From the NCBI GenBank assembly GCA_004144935.1, contig SDZP01000100.1:1-10425 (forward strand): a stretch of DNA of 10,425 nucleotides. Direction: 5' to 3'. The first letter of the stretch is position 1. Every line of letters begins with the position of its first letter. The DNA comes from Caulobacteraceae bacterium. GTDB lineage: Bacteria > Pseudomonadota > Alphaproteobacteria > Caulobacterales > Caulobacteraceae. A program made the position numbers and the translations under genes. Below are positions 1 through 8,490 of this stretch, one piece after another. The notes beneath the pieces are model-generated. The model was not told where the DNA came from. It ran no database searches and saw only the letters and a list, made by a program, of their open reading frames with translations.

Positions 1-27
1 CGCTGAACCTGGTCGGCGTGGCCGGCT
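1..27. repeat. Left copy of a perfect 27-bp inverted repeat at the window edge
   Basis: Bases 1-27 are the exact reverse complement of bases 141-167 (it begins CGCTGAACCTGGTCGGCGTG). The match stops at base 28 and cannot be followed left of base 1. The right copy encodes the '..PLNLVGVAG' part of the CHASE2 protein in its normal sense, so the left copy would be antisense coding sequence. This looks like a fold-back of the same locus rather than a natural repeat, but a short-range inverted duplication cannot be excluded. Confidence 0.85.
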
Positions 28-1893
28 GAACCATCCCGCGACGCGGCGCGGCAGCAGGATCAGCACACTGGCGACGAGACCGATCACCGCCCCCCAGCCG
101 GTGTGCGACCACAGCTCGAAGGCGACGAACAGCACGGTGAAGCCGGCCACGCCGACCAGGTTCAGCGGCGCCCAGTTGAACAGGGCTGTGACGATCACCG
201 ACACCACGAGCACGGCCAACGCCCAGCCGAAGACCCGGGTCACCTGCCAGATCCGGTGGCGCTGGGCCTGGGCCGTCGGCCAGTAGGCGCGGGCGTCCTC
301 AACCCGATGCCGCCAGTAGGTGCGCAGGTACTTGCGGGCCGGCCAGACGCCCGGCGCGTCGTTCGTGTCCACCCGCTTGCGGGCCAGCTCGACGCGGAAG
401 GCGATGACGAACAGGCAGGCCAGCTCAAGCACATCGCCCCAGTCGAACTGGGACAGCAGCGCCCACGGGAACACCGCCGGCGGTTGCCTGGGCAGGTCGG
501 CGCCGAAGGTCAGCAGGTTGTCGGCGGCCATGGCATGATAGTGGACGCCGGCCTGGCGCGCATTGAGCGTCGTGGCGATCCAGTCGTTGGTCAGCGCCTG
601 CGCCGCCCCGATGGCCACCGCCCGCCCCTGCAGTCGGTCGCGAACGGCTTCAAGGTCCTCGTCGCCGATGTCGAAGAAGACGTCGACATCGATGGTCAGG
701 TGATAGGGGCAGGGTACGGCGACCGCTTCGGCCCCCGCGCCGAGCCCGGCGGTCAGCTGCGACCAGCCGACCCGCGCCGCGCGCAGGGGGTTGCGGCGTT
801 CGTCGCCGCAGGCCTTGTTGACGGGAACCTTCGGATAGACCAGCCCCCGGACCGCATCCGTGGCCGGGTCGGCGACCGAGCCCCAGACCGGTCCCACCGG
901 GTCCGTGATCTCGAATCTGGACGGCTGGTCGAAGACCGCCGGGGAGTCGAGCGGGACGCGGTCCGGGAACAGTCCGCAGAGTTTCATCTCCGCTGGCGGC
1001 TCGGTTCTCTCCGCCCTGGCCCTGTCGCGAAGCCTCTGATCGCGAAGGCAGATGGCGTAGGTCATGGCCAGGGCAGGAGACAGGTCGTAACCGGCGCCCG
1101 CGTGGGTCTTCCAGTACCCCAGCGGCGTCCAAGGCGGCGCGCTGTCGAGGCCCGGCGGCGGGGCTTCGCCCTCAGCGAGCCTGTCGATGACCCGTTTGCG
1201 GACACTGTCCGGCGCGAGGACGTTGATCTCGTCGCAGCGGGCCGGATCAGCCCCGTTATCCCCCAGGGCCTCCACGTACCGCGCCCTGGTCTGCAGCGGA
1301 TCGAAGCGGCTCGGCAGGTCCGGCCAGCCCAGCGGGGTGATGACCGCCGCCTGGGCCAGTTCGACATTGGCCAGCACGCCGACCCGGCTTTCGCCGGTCA
1401 GGCAGGCATTGGGCGGGTAGTTCTTGCCGAGGATCACCGGCACGCCGCCGTTGGCGACGATGCAGTTCATCTTGGCCAGGGGGGACGACTGGCAGTTGGG
1501 GTTGGTCTTCCAGGCCTCGTACCGGCTGACGTGCCTGATCACGTCGATGAAGGCCTGTTCCTCGTCCGCCTGCGCCTGGCTGATGAAGGCATAGTCGAAG
1601 AAGATCGCGGCCGGCCGGGCCAGGTCCTCCCGCTCACCGCCGGCCAGCCAGCCCAGCAGCCTGGTGTAGAACGAGCGCGGCGGCGGCCAGGGGACATGAT
1701 TGCGGTTGAGGGCGAAATCGGTGACCTCGACGACGGCGATCCGCTCCCGCGCCGCGTGATCCTTGCCGCCGTAGTAGGGCGCGGTCATGCGGGCGATGAC
1801 GTCGGCGCTGTGCCGGTCGGCCGCCTCGTCGAGGCCCATCGGGTCGGCAAGCGCGAGCAGCGCGGCGATCAAGGTCGCCAACGCCGCCCGCAC
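1..1893 (-). CDS. CHASE2 domain sensory membrane protein, 3' end outside window
   Basis: At least 631 codons are open from GTG at 1893 to the window edge with no stop. This start is chosen because AGGGAG lies 6 nt upstream and the frame then opens with a hydrophobic signal or anchor helix (residues 2-18). A GTG at 1944 and a TTG at 1974 are in frame but overlap the proposed promoter. Residues about 20-480 form a large periplasmic region that reads as CHASE2: an early strand 'RIAVVEVTDFAL' (51-62), 'AAIFFDYAF' (95-103), and the family-typical end 'GVHYHAMAADNLLT' (449-462). It holds eight cysteines (134, 144, 164, 220, 282, 306, 362, 395), consistent with disulfides. Membrane segments follow at about 486-501, 553-574, 577-596 and 600-616, with a basic loop at 500-550. 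CHASE2 is a known extracytoplasmic sensing domain often joined to cyclases, kinases or GGDEF domains. No output domain is seen before the edge, and the ligand is unknown. The last residues are doubtful because of the inverted repeat at the edge. Confidence 0.8.
   Translation of the reverse strand, partial: MRAALATLIAALLALADPMGLDEAADRHSADVIARMTAPYYGGKDHAARERIAVVEVTDFALNRNHVPWPPPRSFYTRLLGWLAGGEREDLARPAAIFFDYAFISQAQADEEQAFIDVIRHVSRYEAWKTNPNCQSSPLAKMNCIVANGGVPVILGKNYPPNACLTGESRVGVLANVELAQAAVITPLGWPDLPSRFDPLQTRARYVEALGDNGADPARCDEINVLAPDSVRKRVIDRLAEGEAPPPGLDSAPPWTPLGYWKTHAGAGYDLSPALAMTYAICLRDQRLRDRARAERTEPPAEMKLCGLFPDRVPLDSPAVFDQPSRFEITDPVGPVWGSVADPATDAVRGLVYPKVPVNKACGDERRNPLRAARVGWSQLTAGLGAGAEAVAVPCPYHLTIDVDVFFDIGDEDLEAVRDRLQGRAVAIGAAQALTNDWIATTLNARQAGVHYHAMAADNLLTFGADLPRQPPAVFPWALLSQFDWGDVLELACLFVIAFRVELARKRVDTNDAPGVWPARKYLRTYWRHRVEDARAYWPTAQAQRHRIWQVTRVFGWALAVLVVSVIVTALFNWAPLNLVGVAGFTVLFVAFELWSHTGWGAVIGLVASVLILLPRRVAGWFSRPRRPGSA
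141..167. repeat. Right copy of the 27-bp inverted repeat, inside the CHASE2 gene
   Basis: This is the partner of bases 1-27. It lies in normal coding sequence covering the turn between two membrane segments (about residues 576-584) of the CHASE2 protein, so it is presumably the original copy. The 113 bp between the copies carry the last membrane helices. Confidence 0.85.
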
Positions 1894-1942
1894 CAGACAC
1901 TCCCTGAATTCCGTCCTGCTCACGCCAGCCCCCGCGCGCTTC

Positions 1943-1971
1943 ACAATGAACGTCGGTTGCCGATTTTTCAA
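1943..1971 (-). promoter_or_regulatory. Putative sigma70-type promoter of the CHASE2 gene
   Basis: On the minus strand, TTGAAA (1966-1971, 5 of 6 against TTGACA) is followed after exactly 17 bp by CATTGT (1943-1948, 3 of 6, keeping the key A at position 2 and T at position 6). Transcription would begin near 1936, leaving a leader of roughly 43 nt before the GTG at 1893. This fits the chosen start and argues against the upstream GTG at 1944. It is prediction from sequence only. Confidence 0.4.
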
Positions 1972-1974
1972 CCG
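1954..1974. promoter_or_regulatory. Inverted repeat overlapping the -35 element, possible operator
   Basis: CGGTTG (1954-1959) and CAACCG (1969-1974) are perfect 6-bp arms separated by 9 bp. The right arm overlaps the proposed -35 hexamer of the CHASE2 promoter and the left arm lies in its spacer, which is where a repressor would block polymerase. The region 1894-2086 is otherwise the 193-bp divergent spacer between the CHASE2 and oxidoreductase genes. I see no convincing plus-strand promoter in it. Confidence 0.3.
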
Positions 1975-2086
1975 GGGCGCGACCAGCCTTCAGCGCCTTG
2001 CTGCTTGCATCGACTGGCCGTCAGAAATCCTGCGTTTCCCCGCGCGGTCTCGCCCGCTATCAGGGAGCCGACATCCGGAGCCTTCG

Positions 2087-3178
2087 ATGACCGACCTCGC
2101 CGCCCTCTTCGCCCCGCTGACCTTCGCCCACGGCCCGGCGATGAAGAACCGGCTGATGCTGGCCCCGCTGACCAACACCCAGAGTCACGCCGACGGCACG
2201 CTGTCGGACGAGGAGTTTACCTGGCTGGTCAAGCGGGCCGAGGGCGGCTTCGGTCTGACCATGACTTGCGCGGCCCATGTGCAGCGCATCGGCCAGGGCT
2301 TTCCCGGCCAGCTGGGCATCTGGTCGGACGACCACCTGCCGGGCCTCACCCGCTTGGCCGCCGCCATCAAGGCCAACGACAGCGTCGCCGCCGTCCAGCT
2401 GCACCACGCCGGCATGCGCTCGCCGGCCGACTTGATCGGCGAGGCGCCGGTCTGTCCTTCCGACAACGATGAGTTCAAGGCCCGGTCCCTGACCGGTGAG
2501 GAGGTGCTGCAGCTGAAGGCCGACTTCGTGGCCGCCGCCGTCCGCGCCGAGAAGGCCGGCTTCGACGGGGTCGAGTTCCACGGGGCCCACGGCTACATCC
2601 TCTGCCAGTTCCTCAGCGCCGAGATCAATCAGCGGGAAGACCAGTGGGGCGGCTCGCTCGACAATCGCGTCCGCCTGATCCACGAGATTCTCATCGAGGC
2701 ACGCGCCGCATGCCGCCCGGACTTCCAGATCGGCCTGCGCCTGTCGCCCGAGCGGTTCGGCCTGAAGCTGGCGGAGATCCGCCGGGTGGCCGGCATGCTG
2801 ATGACCAGCGGCCTGATCGACTACCTCGACATGAGCCTGTGGGACGTCGGCAAGACGCCGATCGAGGAAGAGTTCGCCGACAAGACCTTGATCGACTGGT
2901 TCGCCGAGCTGCCGCGCGGCGACTGCCGGCTCGGCGTGGCCGGCAAGATCATGGAGCCGGCCTACGCCGCCTCGCTGCTGGAGAAGGTCGACTTCGTCCT
3001 GCTCGGCCGCGCCGCCATCCTGCATCATGACTGGCCGCTGCGCGCCGCCGCCGATGATGGTTTCAAGCCGGTCAGCCTGCCGGTCACCCGCGCCTACCTG
3101 GCCAGTGAGGGACTCAGCCCGGTGTTCCAGGACTATATGGCGGCCTGGAAGGGCTTCGTGGCCGAAGAAGCCGCGTAA
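2087..3178 (+). CDS. Old Yellow Enzyme-family NADH:flavin oxidoreductase
   Basis: A 363-residue FMN-dependent TIM-barrel oxidoreductase, normal length for the family. ATG 2087 is preceded by CGGAG with 6 nt spacing; the frame is open further upstream but would run into the divergent CHASE2 gene. Visible family marks are the N-terminal FMN-binding strand 'NRLMLAPLTNTQS' (21-33), 'QLHHAGMRS' (104-112), and the signature 'FHGAHGYILCQFLS' (164-177) followed by 'NQREDQWGGSLDNR' (181-194). His165 and His168 are the expected ligands for the substrate's electron-withdrawing group and Tyr170 is the expected proton donor. 'VAGKI' (284-288) and 'VLLGRAAILHHDWP' (304-317) fit the C-terminal phosphate-binding part. 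Family members reduce activated C=C bonds with NAD(P)H; the natural substrate cannot be read from sequence. The gene is probably cotranscribed with the thioesterase after it, hinting at acyl or enone metabolism, but that is inference. Confidence 0.93.
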   Translation: MTDLAALFAPLTFAHGPAMKNRLMLAPLTNTQSHADGTLSDEEFTWLVKRAEGGFGLTMTCAAHVQRIGQGFPGQLGIWSDDHLPGLTRLAAAIKANDSVAAVQLHHAGMRSPADLIGEAPVCPSDNDEFKARSLTGEEVLQLKADFVAAAVRAEKAGFDGVEFHGAHGYILCQFLSAEINQREDQWGGSLDNRVRLIHEILIEARAACRPDFQIGLRLSPERFGLKLAEIRRVAGMLMTSGLIDYLDMSLWDVGKTPIEEEFADKTLIDWFAELPRGDCRLGVAGKIMEPAYAASLLEKVDFVLLGRAAILHHDWPLRAAADDGFKPVSLPVTRAYLASEGLSPVFQDYMAAWKGFVAEEAA

Positions 3179-3180
3179 CC

Positions 3181-3215
3181 CTGGGTCAGACTTGCCCCCT
3201 CCATTTCTTTTGACT
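3181..3215. repeat. Possible dispersed REP-like sequence between two genes
   Basis: The 48-bp gap between the oxidoreductase and thioesterase starts with CTGGGTCAGACTTGCCCCCT and continues with a pyrimidine-rich stretch. Its form recalls the 'GGGTCAGA...' intergenic elements associated with REP transposases in several proteobacteria. Only one copy is present in this window and no transposase is nearby, so this is a resemblance only. The stretch ends in TTGACT (3210-3215), too close to the ATG at 3227 to serve as its -35. Confidence 0.2.
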
Positions 3216-3226
3216 ACGCACGGCTC

Positions 3227-4054
3227 ATGACCACGCCCTTCACCACCCTGCTGGCCCAGCTGGCCGACCGGCCCGATGGCTCCAGCCTGACGGTCACCGA
3301 CGACTGGACCCAGGGCCGCACCCTGTTCGGCGGCATCAGCGCCGCCTTCTGCGTGGCGGCCGGCGAACGGACCGCGGCGGAAGACCGCGAGGGCGGCGCC
3401 CCGCCCCTGCGCTCGGCCCAGTTCGCCTTCGTCGGCCCGGCCTCGGGCCCGCTGAAGGTCTCCACCGAGGTTCTGCGCCGGGGCAAGTCGACGGTGTTCG
3501 TCCAGGCCGACGTGCATGGCGAGGCGGGCCTGGCCACCCGCGGCCTGCTGACCTTCGGGGCCGGCCGCGCCAGCGCCATCGACGACGAGGACTATCCGGC
3601 CCCGCCGACCCTCAATCCGGACGACTGCCCGCCGCTGCACGGCAAGGCCGGCCAGGGTCCGGGCTTCGTGGCCAACTTCGATATCCGGCCGGCCAATGGC
3701 CAGGCCATCTTCAGCCGCGAGGCCCGCGAAACCGACAACCGCCCCGACCTGCTGCTGTGGGCCCGTCACCGCGACCCGGACGCCGGCATGGGCGCCGCCG
3801 CCCTGATCGCCCTGGCCGACACCCCGCCGCCGGCCGCCATCCGGCTGATGAAGGCCTCGGCCCCGATCAGCACCATGACCTGGATGGTTGACATCCTCAG
3901 CCCCCCGCCCCTGGCCGACGACCGCGGCTGGCGGCTGCTGCAAAGCACGGCCCAGATCACCAGGGACGGCTATTCGAGCCAGTCCATGACCCTGTGGGAC
4001 GAGGCGGGACGGCCCCTGGTCATCGGCAGGCAGAATATCGCCGTCTTTGCCTGA
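3227..4054 (+). CDS. Acyl-CoA thioesterase, double-hotdog TesB-like family
   Basis: A 275-residue protein with two hotdog repeats. The N-terminal half has the 'GRTLFGGISAA' helix motif (30-40) and the strands 'LRSAQFAFVGPASGPLKVSTEVLRRGKS' split across 61-88. The C-terminal half ends in the typical 'SSQSMTLWDEAGRPLVIGRQ' strand pair (250-269). By position, Asp198, Thr217 and Gln269 can be matched to the Asp-Thr-Gln catalytic triad of TesB; this is a by-eye alignment. The enzyme would hydrolyse acyl-CoA thioesters in the cytoplasm, and chain-length preference is unknown. ATG 3227 gives the natural N-terminus, but no clear Shine-Dalgarno precedes it, so translation may be weak or depend on the upstream gene. 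With the oxidoreductase 48 bp upstream it probably forms a two-gene operon. A polyketide or other thioester substrate is possible. Confidence 0.85.
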   Translation: MTTPFTTLLAQLADRPDGSSLTVTDDWTQGRTLFGGISAAFCVAAGERTAAEDREGGAPPLRSAQFAFVGPASGPLKVSTEVLRRGKSTVFVQADVHGEAGLATRGLLTFGAGRASAIDDEDYPAPPTLNPDDCPPLHGKAGQGPGFVANFDIRPANGQAIFSREARETDNRPDLLLWARHRDPDAGMGAAALIALADTPPPAAIRLMKASAPISTMTWMVDILSPPPLADDRGWRLLQSTAQITRDGYSSQSMTLWDEAGRPLVIGRQNIAVFA

Positions 4055-4060
4055 CTGAAC

Positions 4061-4087
4061 TTTTTCGGAGTCTTCGACGTTTTTCGG
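4061..4087 (+). repeat. Direct repeat TTTTTCGG, 19 bp apart, after the thioesterase gene
   Basis: TTTTTCGG occurs at 4061-4068 and again at 4080-4087, within a T-rich patch that stands out from the GC-rich surroundings just after the thioesterase stop. It could be part of the bphO promoter region or of a transcription end. No strong GC stem precedes either T run, so I do not call it an intrinsic terminator. Confidence 0.3.
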
Positions 4088-4105
4088 TCAAGGCGCGGCG
4101 ACTTC

Positions 4106-4121
4106 TGTCGCTTAGCCGACA
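4106..4121. promoter_or_regulatory. Perfect palindrome TGTCG-N6-CGACA upstream of bphO, candidate operator
   Basis: TGTCG (4106-4110), CTTAGC, CGACA (4117-4121) form a perfect inverted repeat in the 159-bp gap before bphO. Its right arm overlaps a weak -35-like CCGACA (4116-4121), with a -10-like CATATT at 4141-4146 (19-bp spacer). A dimeric repressor or activator could bind here. The TGT/ACA ends recall the PpsR/CrtJ site, but that has 12 bp between them and this has 10. An overlapping hairpin GCGAC-TTCT-GTCGC (4098-4111) uses part of the same bases. Confidence 0.4.
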
Positions 4122-4213
4122 ACGGTCTCCGCCTGTGACCCATATTGTGGATGGCAGGGACGCATGAACGATGCTCGACCGGCTATGCCCGTCGACAGGA
4201 GAACGACGACGGA

Positions 4214-4791
4214 ATGCCTGTGGACGTTCTCACGCGACTGCGTACCGAAACCCGATCCTCGCACCAAGCCCTCGAAGCCGACCTCGACATCTTCAGCCAC
4301 CTTGCCAGCGATGCGGGGCGTCGGCGGCTCGTCGGCCTTTTCCATGGCCTGCACGCGGGCGCCGAAGCGGCGCTCGGGCCCTGGCTGTCGGCGTTGCCGG
4401 ACCTCGACTATGACGCCCGTCGCCGCCAGCCGCTGCTCGACCGGGACCTGGCCTGGTTCGGCGACCGGGCTCCCGCAGCCTGTCCGATGCCCGATCCGGC
4501 CAGCGAGGGCGAGGCCCTAGGCCTGCTCTATGTCCTGGAGGGCTCGACTCTCGGCGGCCAGGTGATCCGCAAGCGCCTGCTGGCAGACGGCCGGACCCTG
4601 GACGGCGTCTCTTTCCTGGATCCCTACGGCGACCAGACCGGACCACGCTGGAAGGGCTTTCTGGCAGTGCTGGGCCGGGCCTGCCCGCCCGATCGTCCGG
4701 CTGCGGGCCAGGCGGCCGTGCGCGGCGCCGTCCGGGGATTCGCCGCCGCCAGAGAGTGGCTCTGCGCCCCTGTCCGCCAGGAGGCCTGCGC

Positions 4792-4795
<4 letters not shown>
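4214..4795 (+). CDS. bphO: Heme oxygenase, biliverdin supplier for the phytochrome
   Basis: A 193-residue soluble heme oxygenase of the bacterial HemO/BphO type. It opens heme to biliverdin, releasing CO and Fe2+. His17 in 'RTETRSSHQALE' (10-21) is the expected proximal heme ligand. The distal helix motif 'LYVLEGSTLGGQVIRKRL' (105-122) carries the flexible glycines over the heme. Length is typical of bacterial forms. ATG 4214 is chosen because the proximal His then sits at the usual distance from the N-terminus; AGGAG (4197-4201) lies 12 nt away, rather far, so GTG 4220 or an upstream in-frame start remain possible. The stop TGA overlaps the bphP start (GTGA), giving translational coupling. 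The product's obvious role is to make chromophore for BphP. BphO-type enzymes usually cut at the alpha position, but regiospecificity cannot be seen here. Confidence 0.92.
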
Positions 4796-6965
<2,170 letters not shown>

Positions 6966-6969
<4 letters not shown>

Positions 6970-7577
6970 GTCCGCCGCAGGTAGAGCTCCGCCGCCACCA
7001 GGTTGGGGACCCAGCACAGCCAGGCGATGGCGGCGTAGGTCAGGGCCGGGTCGGCCGGGACCAGCGGGATGGAGACCATGTAGAGCCGCAGGGTCACAGC
7101 CGCCAGGGTCAGGGCCCAGGAGCGGATCATCCAGCGGCGATGGGCGACGAGGTCGCGGACCAGGGCCGTGCGCCAGCCGAGCGTCGTGGTCGCCAGCCAC
7201 AGCACCGCCAGGATCCCGAAGCCGACCGCCGCCACGGGTCCGGCCGTCGAACCGAACGACAGCATCAGCCCGCCGGCCCCGCCGACCAGGCAGGCGACCG
7301 CATAGACCCGTCCCGTCCAGCGGTGCGCGGCAGGCAGCCGTCGCCGCAGGGGCCCGATGAACTGCACAGACCCGATCAGCAGCGCCGTCGCCGCCCCCGC
7401 AACATGGACGACCAGCCAGGGCTTCGAATAGCCGTTGGCCAGCACGTTCGGGGCCAGCGGCCCGACGCCCGCCAGGTAGCGGTAGGAAAACCCCGCCACC
7501 AGCAGGCTGAGCAGGCCGGCCAGCCCCCACCACAGCCGTCCCGGCCAGCGCATCGTCGTCATCGCCCGTGTCGTCAT
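6966..7577 (-). CDS. DUF2306 integral membrane protein
   Basis: A 203-residue membrane protein. ATG 7577 is chosen because GGAGG lies 5 nt upstream; ATG 7589 and further starts are in frame. About six or seven hydrophobic segments are visible, near 12-34, 53-76, 91-108, 115-134, 153-172 and 179-199. Between them are the family-type motifs 'GSVQFIGPLRRRLPAAHRW' (69-87) with 'TGRVY', and 'HRRWMIRSWAL' (147-157). His58, His85 and the His-Arg pair near 147 are possible cofactor or metal ligands, but no function is established for this family. The stop codon shares the palindrome CTAG (6966-6969) with the convergent bphP stop, so there is no room for a terminator between them. Its start faces the LytTR regulator gene 101 bp away, making it a likely regulatory target. 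Confidence 0.85.
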
Positions 7578-7678
7578 CGCGTCCTCCATCGCCTCGGCGT
7601 TGGCCTCTCCTTGCGGGCTGGCGGGCCGCCCGCTACGCCTCGTTTCGCGAATGGCGCCAGGACTGCGCGAGAGGGGCG
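7578..7678. promoter_or_regulatory. 101-bp divergent control region between DUF2306 and LytTR genes
   Basis: This short spacer must hold promoters for both divergent genes. It contains an inverted repeat GCGGGC-C-GCCCGC (7621-7633) and an extra GCGGGC at 7613-7618. I looked for paired LytTR-type sites (two similar 9-bp boxes about two helical turns apart) and found no convincing pair. I also saw no clear -35/-10 set. The inverted repeat could be an operator or chance in GC-rich DNA. Confidence 0.3.
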
Positions 7679-8446
7679 ATGGCCGGAGCGGGAGCAATCT
7701 GGAGCAGGGCGCCGACCCGGCGGATCGCGCTCGAGCTTGGCCTGCTGGTCGCCGCCGGGCTGACTGTCGGCGCGCTCAGCCCCTGGGGCTCGGACGCCTA
7801 TCCTCTGGTGCTCAAGCACGCCTACTGGCTGACCACCGTGCTCGGCGGCGGTGTCATCGGCATCGCCCTGGACGAAACAGTCGGCCGGCGGATCGCCCCG
7901 CCCTGGCGCCGCGTGCTGGCCGTCAGCCTGCTGATGACGCCGCTGACGGCGCTCTATGTGCTCGGCGCCATCCGGGTCGTGCTCGGCCACTGGGACGGCT
8001 GGTCGAGCCTCGGCCACCTGATCCCGCAGGTATTCCCCATCGCCCTGCCGATCATGGCCGTTCGCGCCCTCGTCTGGCGTCCCGTGCGGGTGGAGACCCG
8101 GACGGTCATCGAACCGCCGCTGCCGCAGGCCGAAGCCGCCTTCCGCCGCCGCCTGTCGGCCCGGCGCCGCGCCGCCCGCCTGATCGCCATCGAGGCCCAC
8201 GACCACTACCTGCGGGTCCACACCGACGCCGGGGCCGAGCTGGTCACCCTGCGCTTCGCCGACGCGCTCGCCGAGCTGGACAAGGCACACGGCTACCGCG
8301 TCCATCGCTCCTGGTGGGTGGCGGCCGACGCCATCGAGGCCGTGCGCTGGCGCAAGGGCGCCGGCGAGGCGACCCTGGCCGGCGGGCTGGTCGCGCCCGT
8401 CAGCCGCTCGATGGCGCCCGCCCTGCGCGCGGCGGGCTGGCGCTAG
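7679..8446 (+). CDS. Membrane-anchored LytTR-domain transcriptional regulator
   Basis: A 255-residue one-component regulator: four predicted membrane helices (about 15-36, 46-66, 79-102, 113-133), a linker, then a LytTR DNA-binding domain (about 158-253). Typical LytTR features are the start 'RLIAIEAHDHYLRVHT' (167-182), the middle 'LRFADALAEL' (191-200) and 'YRVHRSWWV' (206-214). Family LytTR domains bind direct repeats through beta strands. Here the membrane part replaces a receiver domain, so no kinase partner is needed. ATG 7679 follows AGGGG by only 2 nt, a poor spacing; GTG 7568 would add 37 residues that overlap the divergent gene and look random, so 7679 is preferred. It probably controls the divergent DUF2306 gene, its own expression, or the secreted protein gene 44 bp downstream. 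The signal sensed is unknown. Confidence 0.88.
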   Translation: MAGAGAIWSRAPTRRIALELGLLVAAGLTVGALSPWGSDAYPLVLKHAYWLTTVLGGGVIGIALDETVGRRIAPPWRRVLAVSLLMTPLTALYVLGAIRVVLGHWDGWSSLGHLIPQVFPIALPIMAVRALVWRPVRVETRTVIEPPLPQAEAAFRRRLSARRRAARLIAIEAHDHYLRVHTDAGAELVTLRFADALAELDKAHGYRVHRSWWVAADAIEAVRWRKGAGEATLAGGLVAPVSRSMAPALRAAGWR

Positions 8447-8447
8447 C

Positions 8448-8471
8448 GGCGGCGGCGGATAGACTGCCGCC
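8448..8471 (+). other. Weak GC stem-loop between the LytTR gene and the secreted protein gene
   Basis: A GGCGGC repeat just after the LytTR stop can pair with GCCGCC (8466-8471) over a loop of about nine bases. No T run follows, so it is not a convincing intrinsic terminator, and the 44-bp gap is compatible with cotranscription. It might cause partial attenuation or be a by-product of base composition. Confidence 0.25.
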
Positions 8472-8490
8472 TCCACCCGGGAGACTTGCG

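Noticed and set aside
1787..2086. N-terminal extension of the oxidoreductase by 100 codons
   Set aside because: It would overlap the divergent CHASE2 gene. The family N-terminus begins at ATG 2087, which has its own Shine-Dalgarno.
103..2472. Open frame of 789 codons on the plus strand
   Set aside because: It is antisense to the CHASE2 gene and then out of frame with the oxidoreductase; it has no recognisable domain and is Arg/Gly/Pro rich.
2060..3943. Open frame of 627 codons on the minus strand across the oxidoreductase and thioesterase
   Set aside because: It has low-complexity composition, and both genes it opposes have clear family motifs on the plus strand.
4106..4121. PpsR/CrtJ binding site
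   Set aside because: That site needs 12 bp between TGT and ACA; here there are 10, and no photosynthesis genes are present. It is kept only as an unassigned palindrome.
4145..4213. N-terminal extension of bphO from ATG 4145
   Set aside because: It would add 23 residues with no family counterpart and overlap the -10-like element; ATG 4214 gives the normal heme oxygenase N-terminus.
4756..4791. Earlier in-frame start for bphP
   Set aside because: GTG 4792 has a near-perfect AGGAGG at 7 nt and gives Cys20 at the usual place; the extra 12 residues lie inside bphO.
7578..7678. Paired LytTR binding sites in the divergent spacer
   Set aside because: Two GTT-containing spots exist, but their flanks do not match the known consensus and their spacing is too wide.
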